From: Rummeliibacillus pycnus
GTDB taxonomy: Bacteria; Bacillota; Bacilli; Bacillales_A; Planococcaceae
Reading direction: 5' to 3'
Length of the DNA stretch: 64,000 bases
Assembly (NCBI RefSeq): GCF_002884495.1
Contig: NZ_KZ614145.1
Coordinates: forward strand, 496,001 to 560,000
This document shows positions 16,815 to 25,028 of this stretch, one piece after another (within the stretch, counting starts at the first letter, position 1; every line of letters starts with the position of its first letter). The notes below the pieces were generated by a model. It saw only the letters and a program-made list of their open reading frames with translations, was not told the origin of the DNA and did not search any database. Both the position numbers and the translations under genes were made by a program.

Positions 16815-17684
16815 GTGGGCGAAATTGTAAATCTCCGAAAATTAAATGATGACATTCTAACAGAACGAGCCATTCAAACACAAATTGATAAGAAGCTAAA
16901 AATGTATGCTGGCGATTTCAACCGTTTTGAAGAATATTGCAATCAGCAAAAAAGATCAATCAGTTTTGACTCATTGGAGAAATACCTTTTCCACACAATA
17001 CAATCCAGAAAAAAGCTTTCAACATTCAATCGTAGAGCTGCAGGCGTGAAGTATTATCTTATCAATCAATATGGCCTTCTCGAGACAGAACAGCAGACAC
17101 ATCGAATTGCACAACTTAGAAGTATGTACAACAATCAAGAATACAGTGAGCAAAAACTAATGCATGGCCAATCGGCGGAAGATAAGAATGAAGTAATGCA
17201 TTTAATCGATAAGTTAGATACAAGAGCAAAAGCCATTGCATTGGTTAATTTGGTAACCGCTAATCGTCCTAGTGAAATGATCAGTTTACGAATAAAACAT
17301 TTCAATTTGAAGAATAAATCAGTTTCTGTTTATATGACCAAACAAAAGGGATGGCACGTAAAACGATTAACGTTGAATTGTATTAATGCAATCCGTGCTT
17401 ATATCGATAAATATCAGCTATCGGAGAATGATTATTTTGTTGGTAAGGTTGATAAACATGGTAATTTAACAAGTGTAAAAATCAGTGATACTGCTTATAG
17501 AAACACCATTCATCGATGGTTAGGCTTTTCCCCTTATACATTACGAAAAACTCAAATTACAGCTATGCATGAAGCAGGTGCTGATCTAGCTACAATTGCA
17601 ACCCAAAGTGGCCATTCATCTCTTGAAACGATTAGTAAGCATTATCTTGAAATTCATAACACCACAATAGATAAATATTTGTAA
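16815..17684 (+). CDS. Second tyrosine recombinase
   Basis: A 289-aa phage-integrase-type protein, unrelated in sequence to the first beyond the fold. The catalytic Arg is in TANRPSEMISLR, followed by the lysine region KQKGWHVKRL, the box YTLRKTQI (Tyr where most members have His), GHSSLETISKHY with the second His and the nucleophilic Tyr. The GTG at 16815 is 9 bases after AAGGAG; a GTG at 16806 overlaps that site and an ATG at 16813 is out of frame. No flanking duplication was seen, so its role (resolution, a nested element or a lost partner) is open. Confidence 0.85.
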   Translation: MGEIVNLRKLNDDILTERAIQTQIDKKLKMYAGDFNRFEEYCNQQKRSISFDSLEKYLFHTIQSRKKLSTFNRRAAGVKYYLINQYGLLETEQQTHRIAQLRSMYNNQEYSEQKLMHGQSAEDKNEVMHLIDKLDTRAKAIALVNLVTANRPSEMISLRIKHFNLKNKSVSVYMTKQKGWHVKRLTLNCINAIRAYIDKYQLSENDYFVGKVDKHGNLTSVKISDTAYRNTIHRWLGFSPYTLRKTQITAMHEAGADLATIATQSGHSSLETISKHYLEIHNTTIDKYL

Positions 17685-17712
17685 CGGCTACTCATTAATT
17701 TGAGTAGTCGTT
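17683..17712 (+). terminator. Terminator after the second recombinase
   Basis: AACGGCTACTCA pairs with TGAGTAGTCGTT, and an AT-rich run with T triplets follows. Confidence 0.65.
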
Positions 17713-17850
17713 ATTTATTTAGAAACATTCATATAAAATAATAATTTTAAGTAATTGTTATACATGTCCAATTATCAATAGCTAATGTATTCGTAGACAA
17801 GCTTTAATTAGATTAGTATATTACTACTTTAAATTGACTCAATACGGAAA

Positions 17851-17970
17851 TTTAACATTATATTTTTGTGTTAGGGGGAGCTGTAATTCCATATATTAGA
17901 TTTTGATGGTTTGAATTAAGCCATTACCAGGCACACTCACACAGACTTTAAATACAAATGCAGATTTACC
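17851..17970. repeat. Imperfect repeat shared with 32021-32130
   Basis: TTTARCATTATATTTTTG begins both copies, followed by scattered matches such as AATTCCATA and CACTCA. The minus strand of this copy encodes the end of the pseudogene at 17896-18045; the other copy is more decayed. Confidence 0.45.
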
Positions 17971-18045
17971 TTTGAACTGGTAACCGTGAGTACAAGAAGC
18001 ATTCCAAAAATCAAGAAAGGATAAGCCAGAGATTATAAGTAATGG
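17896..18045 (-). pseudogene. C-terminal remnant of an unknown, probably secreted protein
   Basis: On the minus strand 49 codons stay open without a start codon, reading through FWNASCTHGYQFKGKSAF to VPGNGLIQTIKI and a stop. The aromatic/glycine/cysteine pattern looks like an exported protein. It lies in the 863-bp gap 17685-18547, which otherwise holds the remnant at 18208-18387 and nothing else recognisable. Confidence 0.4.
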
Positions 18046-18207
18046 TTATTCTGCTTGTCACTCTTTAGGCTAAACTATCCTATTGTCCAGATATCCAGAT
18101 CATGAGAATTATAAAGGGGTCACCCAGTCTTAAGTCATATATTTTCTATATGGAAATGCTTGAGAGTGGGACTGAGATGTTGGACAAGTATGATGTAATC
18201 AGTATGC

Positions 18208-18387
18208 TTAATTTTTTTTCCATACATACCATGGTAATTTATAATCCATTTTCTTACCTCGTTTACTATTTTTATCTGTTACTATCCAATTACCATCTTT
18301 CTTTTGTACTTTATAAATTACATTTGTACCATCAGAATTCTTAAAGAGTATATAACCTGTGTTGCCTTTTATAAAGGTTACATGCTT
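18208..18387 (-). pseudogene. C-terminal remnant of an unknown protein
   Basis: The minus-strand frame of 59 codons, with no start and an upstream stop, reads KHVTFIKGNTGYILFKNSDG then a basic segment ending DYKLPWYVWKKN. It looks like genuine coding sequence. The + strand ORF over the same bases (18102-18344) has no ribosome-binding site and is taken as a shadow. Confidence 0.4.
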
Positions 18388-18547
18388 TTAGATAAATTCT
18401 CATGTCTAAATTGGATTTATTTCTATACATGTAATTTATATAGACACCACATAAATGGTATTGTAATATTTTAGTAATAAGAATAAATATTAACCTTTTT
18501 AATATACTGAAGGATTTACGTATTCAATGAAAGGAGAGGACTAGAAA

Positions 18548-19627
18548 GTGAAAAGATCAAATAAGTGGATTCTTTTAGGAATCGTAACAGGAACACTTCT
18601 TATAATTGGTTTTCAAAAGACTGATTTAATTAAACATAACCAGTCAAGTTCAGGAGCAAGACAACCACATATTACAATGGTTTCAAATACTAAAGTTACA
18701 TACTACAAAACAACTTACAATGGAAAGGCTATTGCCACCAAAACCAATTCTATTTCAGTATCAGGAAAATACTTAGTATCTGCCAATGAGGTCTTAAAAA
18801 AAGCAGGAGCAACGGTATCGTACAATAGCAAAACCAAAACTTTCACTATCAAAGCAGGAAGTAAAACAACAACGCATAAAAAAGGTACAAACTATGCCTA
18901 TGTCAACAAAAAGAAAACCACCCTCTCAACCAAATCAATGGTGCATAAAGGGATAACAATGGTTCCATACGATTTAGTCAGCAAAGCAACGACATCCAAA
19001 GTCACAGTCTCATCAGCAACCAAAACCATCAAAATTACCAAATCTGTAACATCAACACCTACAAGTCAAACCACACCTAAACTCTTATATCAAGGACATG
19101 ACTACGGAGCAAGAAATAACGTGGAGTATATAAAAACAATAGACTATGTAAACAAATATATTGCTGACCATGCAAAAGATGGGCTCCCATTCGGTGGTGA
19201 CTATCATAAATCATACGAAGCCTACTTCAAAGACGGAGTAAAAGCCCCTTCTGATATGAATTACAACATGTCCGACTATCAATATGGATTATACTTTGCT
19301 GAATTATGGGGTAAGGATTTTAGAGATAATAAAGTTCCTTATAATACAATTGTAAAGTTAGATGAAGTTGGGCGATTAGCACAAAATATTTTGTCAGATG
19401 CTAATTACAGAGTAACACATAAAGATAAATCAGTACGTTCAGCATATGACGTCTTTTATCGTCATGTAGGTGACTGTGATGCCACAGCTCACGTTCAACA
19501 AGTCATTTTTGACGAGTATGGCTTCACAACAAAGGTAGCCTACTTCCCATCTCATGCAGATTTACATGTTAAAGTAGGCAATCATTGGTATGCATTCAAT
19601 TCAGGAGTATTTAGAAGTCAAGATTAA
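18548..19627 (+). CDS. Secreted/membrane-anchored protein: copper-amine-oxidase-N-like domain plus transglutaminase-like domain
   Basis: A 359-aa protein. The N-terminal signal anchor (about 7-22) is followed by a copper amine oxidase N-terminal-like (stalk) domain at about 48-170 (SVSGKYLVSANEVLKKAGATVSYNSKTKTFTI, GITMVPYDLVSKA), then a Thr/Ser-rich linker. The C-terminal part ends in a transglutaminase-core pattern: C310 in GDCDATAHV, H340 in ADLHVKVG and N351 in WYAFN. The GTG start follows AGGAGAGG. It probably acts on the cell surface as a peptidase or cross-linking-type enzyme; substrate unknown. Confidence 0.75.
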   Translation: MKRSNKWILLGIVTGTLLIIGFQKTDLIKHNQSSSGARQPHITMVSNTKVTYYKTTYNGKAIATKTNSISVSGKYLVSANEVLKKAGATVSYNSKTKTFTIKAGSKTTTHKKGTNYAYVNKKKTTLSTKSMVHKGITMVPYDLVSKATTSKVTVSSATKTIKITKSVTSTPTSQTTPKLLYQGHDYGARNNVEYIKTIDYVNKYIADHAKDGLPFGGDYHKSYEAYFKDGVKAPSDMNYNMSDYQYGLYFAELWGKDFRDNKVPYNTIVKLDEVGRLAQNILSDANYRVTHKDKSVRSAYDVFYRHVGDCDATAHVQQVIFDEYGFTTKVAYFPSHADLHVKVGNHWYAFNSGVFRSQD

Positions 19628-19639
19628 CGGTCTTTAATC

Positions 19640-19672
19640 AAAACCCTCTTGTAAAAGAGGGTTTTTCTTTTA
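19640..19672 (+). terminator. Terminator
   Basis: AAACCCTCTT-GTAA-AAGAGGGTTT forms a 10-bp stem followed by TTCTTTT. The following stretch to 20029 holds no recognisable gene. Confidence 0.85.
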
Positions 19673-20029
19673 CCCTCACACAACTAACCACCCCCTCACT
19701 CCACAATATCACCCATCTTCAACACTAGCAAATATTAGAAATAACCTTTGATAAAAATTTACATTAATATACAATGTGTAAAAGCATTAGTATAAATAAA
19801 GAAGGAGGAACTGAAATAGGAAAAGTCACGATGCTTAGGTACGCCGTAAAATTTATCCACTTCTTTATATTAAAGAAAATTTTATTCAGCTAACGGAACA
19901 TGATTTAATACAAACACTGTCACTTGACTAGCGTTATTTTTATTGTCAAAAATAGCTGGAATTTATTAAAGGTAAACTCTTCCCCTTTGTCGAAATTTGA
20001 CTTAAGTAACAATATTGGAGGAAGGTTTA

Positions 20030-20512
20030 TTGGATTTAATGAAGTTAATTGAGAACATTCCTAATAGTACGTATGCTGCAACAGTATCATCGTTTATAAT
20101 ATATGCTGCAAAAATGACTATCAATAATTGGGGGTTAACGGAATTAGAAAGATTGAGGTTAAATAATTTTAAAAAGTTTCTAATTTTGGTCACTAAATAT
20201 AGTTTTGTTAGCATGATCTTTGCAGTTATTGTCTTATTTATTTTAGCAAAATCAGATACAAAAAGTGCCACTGTAATATTATTGACAACGATATTTTGTT
20301 TTGTAGCTTTCTTAATTACTATGCTTATAGCAGAACGAGTATTTAAGTTTATTAGTTCAGTTTTATCATTCAAATACGATTATTATGCAATTGATGAGTC
20401 AGAAAATTTACTTTACAGGATTGTTAAGTTGAGCAGTAATAATAAGTTTCAAATAGAATCAAAAGGAATTGAGGGATTCATTGAAGTAGATGAATTAAAC
20501 AACAATAGATAA
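20030..20512 (+). CDS. Hypothetical membrane protein
   Basis: A 160-aa protein with two central membrane helices (about 58-78 and 83-105: VSMIFAVIVLFILA, VILLTTIFCFVAFLITML) and a soluble tail. The TTG at 20030 is 8 bases after GGAGG; a TTG at 20015 lies before the site and is discarded. No family recognised. Confidence 0.6.
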   Translation: MDLMKLIENIPNSTYAATVSSFIIYAAKMTINNWGLTELERLRLNNFKKFLILVTKYSFVSMIFAVIVLFILAKSDTKSATVILLTTIFCFVAFLITMLIAERVFKFISSVLSFKYDYYAIDESENLLYRIVKLSSNNKFQIESKGIEGFIEVDELNNNR

Positions 20513-20649
20513 TTTAAGCTTGAATAATTATAAAAAGCCTTACTACAATATAGATGTAGCAAAGCTCTTTTGTGAAATTCATTATAAATCCTCTTATGTA
20601 CTATTGAAAAGCCTTATTTCTAATGATTATAAACATTAGGATTACATAT

Positions 20650-20680
20650 TTAACCCCTCAACCTAATGTGGAAGAGGGGA
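20650..20680 (+). repeat. 31-bp terminator-like direct repeat, copy 1
   Basis: Identical over 31 bp to 23750-23780. The core CCCCTC...GAGGGG can form a hairpin. Here it ends the 20030-20512 gene. The two copies frame the sigma-factor cluster. The 518-bp interval 20513-21030 also contains the small minus-strand ORF. Confidence 0.75.
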
Positions 20681-20715
20681 ATCTTTTACTTTAAATTAAA
20701 TACATACATGACAAA

Positions 20716-20898
20716 TTAATCTTCAAATAATTCATTAGCTAGATCTTCAATTTCTTTAGCTAATTTGTTTTTTCCTTCATAATCAATTGAGATTTTTTCA
20801 CCATTAAAAATTAACATATCACCAACTGTCACTTGTTCAGGTAATAGTGATTTTAGGATATCTGTTTTATAAGAAAATTTCCCTCTGTATCTGCTCAA
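20716..20898 (-). CDS. Small ORF, uncertain (possibly truncated)
   Basis: 60 codons reading KSLLPEQVTVGDMLIFNGEK and ending acidic. The protein looks natural, but the only start is TTG or ATT without a ribosome-binding site and no promoter was found, so it may be the end of a decayed gene. Confidence 0.35.
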   Translation of the reverse strand: MSRYRGKFSYKTDILKSLLPEQVTVGDMLIFNGEKISIDYEGKNKLAKEIEDLANELFED

Positions 20899-21030
20899 AA
20901 TAAGAATGATAGGCTACTTGTTTCAAATAATCAAAATTTTTCTATAAACCTAAAAAATTTTAAAAAGATACGGCTAAATACGAATTTCTACTGTCTAATA
21001 AGTATAGAAGAAAGAAAGGGGGCAATTATT

Positions 21031-21555
21031 CTGCCAAAAGAAACATCGATTTCAAAAAAAGACAAGGAAGTATTATTCTCGTTATTCCAGGAATATCAAC
21101 AAGATATTTATCGAATGGCCTATACTTACGTAAAAAATAATGATGATGCTTTAGATGTAGTACAAGAAGTTGCTTATCGAGCCTTTAAGAATTTCGATAC
21201 ACTAAAAGAAATGAAGTATATTAAAACATGGTTGTTCAGAATCACAATAAATTGCTCTATAGATTGCTTAAGGAAGAATAACAAGATTATCATTGAATCT
21301 CACGACTTGGAAAAGCAGTGGGACGGTTCAGGTAAGGATCTAGATGTTCCTCTCAGCCTTTCATTACAAGATATTTTAGATGAGTTGGATATGACAGAGA
21401 AAACGGTAATCTTATTAAAGTATTATCAAGAATATACGTTTCAGGAAATTTCTTCTGTTATGTACTTGCCGTTAAGTACTGTTAAAACTATTACATATCG
21501 CGCTTTGACAAAACTCAAAAAAATTGTAAAGAAGGAGGATATCTATGGAGGATAA
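21031..21555 (+). CDS. ECF RNA polymerase sigma factor (SigV-like)
   Basis: About 174 aa. Region 2 is FQEYQQDIYRMAYTYVKNNDDALDVVQE with KTWLFRITIN; region 4 is LLKYYQEYTFQEISSVMYLPLSTVKTITYRAL. Region 2 begins well before the first ATG (21115), so the true start must be upstream: CTG at 21031 or ATT at 21028, both correctly spaced from AAAGGGGG. The stop overlaps the next gene by 11 bp, so sigma and anti-sigma are coupled. Family resemblance is to B. subtilis SigV-type factors that answer envelope stress. Confidence 0.85.
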   Translation: MPKETSISKKDKEVLFSLFQEYQQDIYRMAYTYVKNNDDALDVVQEVAYRAFKNFDTLKEMKYIKTWLFRITINCSIDCLRKNNKIIIESHDLEKQWDGSGKDLDVPLSLSLQDILDELDMTEKTVILLKYYQEYTFQEISSVMYLPLSTVKTITYRALTKLKKIVKKEDIYGG

Positions 21556-22579
21556 TAATCAAATTCAAAAGAACTTAAATTCAATTAAAATTCCTAATGA
21601 TCTAAATGAGAGGGTTATGAAAGGTTTTAAGCAAGCAGAGGATGAAATGATCAATCAATCGTTTAAGAAAAAGGGAACTTTTAAAAAGAAATTCATACTC
21701 GTGTCTTCTGCTGCCGTTTTGTTTATAGGGCTTTTTATCGGTTCTACTTTTGTCTCACCAGCAATGGCTACAATCGCCTCCAAAATCCCCTTGTTCAATA
21801 CAGTTTTTAATAGAGGGACAATTGATGACGCATTAACTAAATATCTGACGGAACAAGGATTTGAAGTAATAAGCATTTCCCAAGATTATAAGCAGCACAC
21901 GCTCTTAATATCTATTGATTCTAAACAATATGCTCAGCAAAAGAAAGAAGTAGAGCAGACCGCAAAACAATATCTACATCAGGAAGGATACAACAAAATT
22001 AACATTAAGGTAAAAAGATATACAGGAGAAATAGTACTTGAGAACATAAAGGAATATCCTTTAGAAAATAAAGATTTTCTCTTTGAAATTAGGAAACAAA
22101 TGAAGGAAGCTGGATTCAATTTAACGTACAATCAGTTCATGATAAAACCGAAACCAGCTGAATTGACGTTATTAATTCCTGAAAGTGACTATAACACAAG
22201 AAAAGATGAAATCATTCGTATTGTGAAAGAAGCTGGTGAGGCTTATGATGTAGGGGATTTTAAAATATCATTTGAGACATTTACTTTTGATCAACGTGAA
22301 CGGAACTCTAGATGGATGAGTATTATTAGTACTCTTAATGAAGTGTTGCTTAATAATGAAGAATATTCCATTAAATCCTTTGGTTATTCTGTTAAAGACA
22401 AGGTTAAATTATATGTTCAATTAAACATTCGGGCAGGAGATTCAAGAGCAAAAGAAAAAGCTAAAATTATAGAACAAGTCATTCATGAATTTCTCTCTTC
22501 TCAGGAAATAAGAAAAACGATTAAAGACGACCAGTATCAAATTGAAATAACAAGTAAAGATAATAAAAAAATGAATTAA
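21545..22579 (+). CDS. Membrane anti-sigma factor (DUF4030-like)
   Basis: A 344-aa protein. A cytoplasmic N-terminus of about 55 residues, a single membrane helix (about 56-72, FILVSSAAVLFIGLFIG) and a large outer domain with two related Lys/Glu-rich alpha-beta units resembling DUF4030. The topology and overlap with the sigma gene make an anti-sigma role very likely. The ATG follows AAGGAGGAT inside the sigma gene. Confidence 0.78.
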   Translation: MEDNNQIQKNLNSIKIPNDLNERVMKGFKQAEDEMINQSFKKKGTFKKKFILVSSAAVLFIGLFIGSTFVSPAMATIASKIPLFNTVFNRGTIDDALTKYLTEQGFEVISISQDYKQHTLLISIDSKQYAQQKKEVEQTAKQYLHQEGYNKINIKVKRYTGEIVLENIKEYPLENKDFLFEIRKQMKEAGFNLTYNQFMIKPKPAELTLLIPESDYNTRKDEIIRIVKEAGEAYDVGDFKISFETFTFDQRERNSRWMSIISTLNEVLLNNEEYSIKSFGYSVKDKVKLYVQLNIRAGDSRAKEKAKIIEQVIHEFLSSQEIRKTIKDDQYQIEITSKDNKKMN

Positions 22580-22703
22580 AAACAAGATAAGGAAATATCT
22601 ATAAAATGGTATATCTTATAAATGTTAGAAAGTATATCTTAATTTATACCTTTTTCTTCATAATGAGAAAATAGAACAAATACTTATAAAAAGGAGAATG
22701 TTA

Positions 22704-23132
22704 TTGAAGAGAAAAATAATTTCATCCATATTAATTACTACTTTTTTAACTGGATGCGATACACATCCAATAGTCCAACCCGAAGGTAAAGTTGTTGTAG
22801 ATAATAAAAATTATACAATGATTGGAAGTGATTACTCATGGAAAGAAAATAAAGTGGAAGTAAATACATTAAGTTCTCCAGATATAAATGAATTAGCGGA
22901 TCAATTCCAAACAATAGAAGTAAAAAAAGGAGATACAATAAAACTTGAAATTGAAAGAAATCCTTCTGCCATAACAGCTATTAAATATAATGAAGATGGT
23001 ACAAGTGAAAATGTTGAAATTAAAGATAATAAAATAACCATGCCACAGGGGGATGGATATTATATTTATAAACTTAAAACAACATGGGATAAGGGAAAAG
23101 AAACTTTTGTATTTGACGTTACGGTAAATTAA
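22704..23132 (+). CDS. Lipoprotein of the sigma cluster
   Basis: A 142-aa protein with a lipoprotein signal (KRKIISSILITTFLTGC, Cys about residue 18). The TTG at 22704 is 7 bases after AAGGAG; the ATG at 22698 is only one base from it. The mature part has the pattern IEVKKGDTIKLEIERNPSA, a small beta-rich ligand-type domain. It lies 124 bp after the anti-sigma gene and is plausibly a target or sensor partner. Family unknown. Confidence 0.65.
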   Translation: MKRKIISSILITTFLTGCDTHPIVQPEGKVVVDNKNYTMIGSDYSWKENKVEVNTLSSPDINELADQFQTIEVKKGDTIKLEIERNPSAITAIKYNEDGTSENVEIKDNKITMPQGDGYYIYKLKTTWDKGKETFVFDVTVN

Positions 23133-23217
23133 ACATAAAGTGACCTAAAAGATAGGTGCGTGACTTTCGTAATTTGAGCTTTTTTAAACTTTTAATTTAA
23201 AGGAGTAATTATTATTT

Positions 23218-23385
23218 ATGAAAAGAAGAGATTTTTTAATTTTAGCTTGGTTCATTTCGATAGTTTTAATCGTGATGTGTTGCGCTATGATTTTTATTTG
23301 TTTTGAATTAGTTAAATTTAATGATACTTTCCAAACATTAAAACATAATTTTGATAGTTTAAGTAGTTCCCTTATGAATAAGTAG
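23218..23385 (+). CDS. Small membrane protein
   Basis: 55 aa: a basic start (MKRRDF), one strongly hydrophobic helix (about 7-29) and a short polar tail. AAAGGAG lies 13 bases upstream, a slightly long spacing. Probably part of the sigma-factor cluster. A further tiny TTG-started frame at 23402-23470 looks like a truncated signal peptide. Confidence 0.45.
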   Translation: MKRRDFLILAWFISIVLIVMCCAMIFICFELVKFNDTFQTLKHNFDSLSSSLMNK

Positions 23386-23453
23386 ATTGGGAGAGTTGAA
23401 TTTGAAAAAAGTATTAGTATCAATAAGTAGCATGATTATTTGTTGTAGTCTTT

Positions 23454-23624
23454 TTAAAAAGAAGAATTAATCTGGATTACGTCGATTGCACTTGATTTTG
23501 ACATAATTCCTCCCATTAAGAAGGTATGTTCTGCATCTACCGAAAATTCATCAAATACATTTCTTAAAGTAACTTGCTCCGCTATCAGTACATGAAAAAC
23601 CTGCAATGTATTTACAAAATAACA
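23454..23624 (-). pseudogene. Open remnant of an unknown protein
   Basis: The minus-strand frame between two stops reads AEQVTLRNVFDEFSVDAEHT and FLMGGIMSKSSAIDVIQ and has no start codon. It looks protein-like but matches no family by eye. The rest of 23133-23885 holds a possible T-poor hairpin (GATTTCGCC/GGCGGAAATC-like) and the 31-bp repeat. Confidence 0.3.
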
Positions 23625-23749
23625 TTATAGATTTCGCCAGTTTAATTCAAGCGGAAATCTACTTTGATTTATATATATGTAGTTAAGAAAATTAGTAGTT
23701 TTCTTGTTTAACTAAAAGGATGCTTCGATTAAAGAAACTTGATTCAAAA

Positions 23750-23780
23750 TTAACCCCTCAACCTAATGTGGAAGAGGGGA
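23750..23780 (+). repeat. 31-bp terminator-like direct repeat, copy 2
   Basis: Same 31 bp as 20650-20680, here followed by TTTTTTATT, so a working terminator for the rightward sigma-lipoprotein cluster is likely. Confidence 0.75.
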
Positions 23781-23885
23781 TTTTTTATTACATTCGTTTT
23801 TTAATAACATGAACACCAATGTCAATTATGGCTCCAACAACCCTAACAGTTAACATATAAATCACAAATGAAGATATAGTACCCA

Positions 23886-24404
23886 TTATGGTTGCACCGC
23901 CTTTCCAGATGCTTCAAGGATTTTTAACAATAATGGTGACATCTGGATCAACACATAACCCAATCCGGCATTCATCATTAAACCATAAGCCTTTTCCTTT
24001 TGACCTAACATAATGAAGAAACAAGCCCCGACAAGTATTACAGATGCAATAGGTAGTGCAAGTGCCACCAGAATATCAATGATTGGGTCCATAATTGTTG
24101 CGAATGTACTTAATGCCATTTGTCCGTTTAATTCTCCAGCTTTTTCTGTAAAGGCGTTAACAGGGATAGTGTTAACCATCGTATGAGTTACTCCACCCAC
24201 ACTATCTACATTGCTTACAACTTCTTTTACAGGTGATTCAGCAATTCTTTGTAGACTATTCCAAGCAACTAATCCAATACTAGCTACAGTTGGTACGCAC
24301 ATTGCTATTGCTAGACTTTTCTTAGTAGCGTACTTTTCTTGTTCACTGTAATCTGTCCATTCTGATTCAGGCACAACCTCAACTTTATTCCTCTTAAAAA
24401 ACAT
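23886..24404 (-). CDS. Membrane protein of the transfer/replication block
   Basis: A 172-aa protein with a charged N-terminus, one helix near 31-50 and two more near 105-130 and 140-160 (MDPIIDILVALALPIASVILVGACFFIML). Small proteins with this late pair of helices occur beside TcpA-like genes in Firmicute conjugative elements and may be membrane channel or pilin-like parts; that is an inference. A strong AAGGAGGTATGT site precedes the start. It is 12 bp downstream of the replication-relaxation-like gene, same strand. Confidence 0.6.
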   Translation of the reverse strand: MFFKRNKVEVVPESEWTDYSEQEKYATKKSLAIAMCVPTVASIGLVAWNSLQRIAESPVKEVVSNVDSVGGVTHTMVNTIPVNAFTEKAGELNGQMALSTFATIMDPIIDILVALALPIASVILVGACFFIMLGQKEKAYGLMMNAGLGYVLIQMSPLLLKILEASGKAVQP

Positions 24405-24416
24405 TTACATACCTCC

Positions 24417-25028
24417 TTATTGTTTAATTTCATCATAGGTAAATACTTGCACTACTGGCAAACCTTCACACGCTTCTTTCAACTGCATCCTTCTTAATTC
24501 AGTAGTAGTGACCCATACCAGAGTAGGGAAGTGACTAAGTTTTTCAGCGAGTAAACCATTATTTAATAACTCTTCATAGCGTTTAACCTTTGCACGATTT
24601 TCAGACATTGATTGTAAATTATCCACTTCTAAAAAGTGTGTAGTATGTATACGAGAGTACATAGCATCTACAATTACGGACGTATCTCCATCACTAACCT
24701 TGATTTCGTTTTTCCAATCACTAGGGCAACTATTGTAAAAGTAAAACTCATTCCTCATGATATAATGCTGTACATTGCTACTTTTCTTGCGTACCTTTTC
24801 ACACCCTACATATTCTCGACCTAGCTTACTTAAATAATAAATCGATTGTTTGCCATCTTTAATCGACATTAAATAATCTGATAGATTACTCAATACTCTA
24901 TTTGCATTTCTTTTTTTACCTAATCCAAAATAATAACGTAGTTGGTCACGTGTCAAAAAATCAAACTTCTTCAAAAGTAACAGTATCGATTCTTGCCTTT
25001 GTGATAACTGTTTCATTTTTAATAACAT
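24417..25028 (-). CDS. Replication-relaxation family protein
   Basis: About 203 aa. The N-terminal winged-helix (LSQRQESILLLLKKFDFLTRDQLRYYFGLG) is followed by the family region with NEFYFY and SVIVDAMYSR...HFLEVDNLQSM, and VWVTTTELRR near the end. This matches the Replic_Relax family found on plasmids and conjugative elements next to FtsK-like genes. The start inside the upstream gene is one of two ATGs (25031 or 25028) following AGGAGG; it overlaps the TcpA-like gene by 68 bp. Confidence 0.75.
   Translation of the reverse strand: MLLKMKQLSQRQESILLLLKKFDFLTRDQLRYYFGLGKKRNANRVLSNLSDYLMSIKDGKQSIYYLSKLGREYVGCEKVRKKSSNVQHYIMRNEFYFYNSCPSDWKNEIKVSDGDTSVIVDAMYSRIHTTHFLEVDNLQSMSENRAKVKRYEELLNNGLLAEKLSHFPTLVWVTTTELRRMQLKEACEGLPVVQVFTYDEIKQ

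Noticed and set aside
18102-18344. 80-codon + strand ORF with hydrophobic sequence
   Set aside because: No ribosome-binding site; the opposite strand reads as a more convincing protein end (18208-18387).
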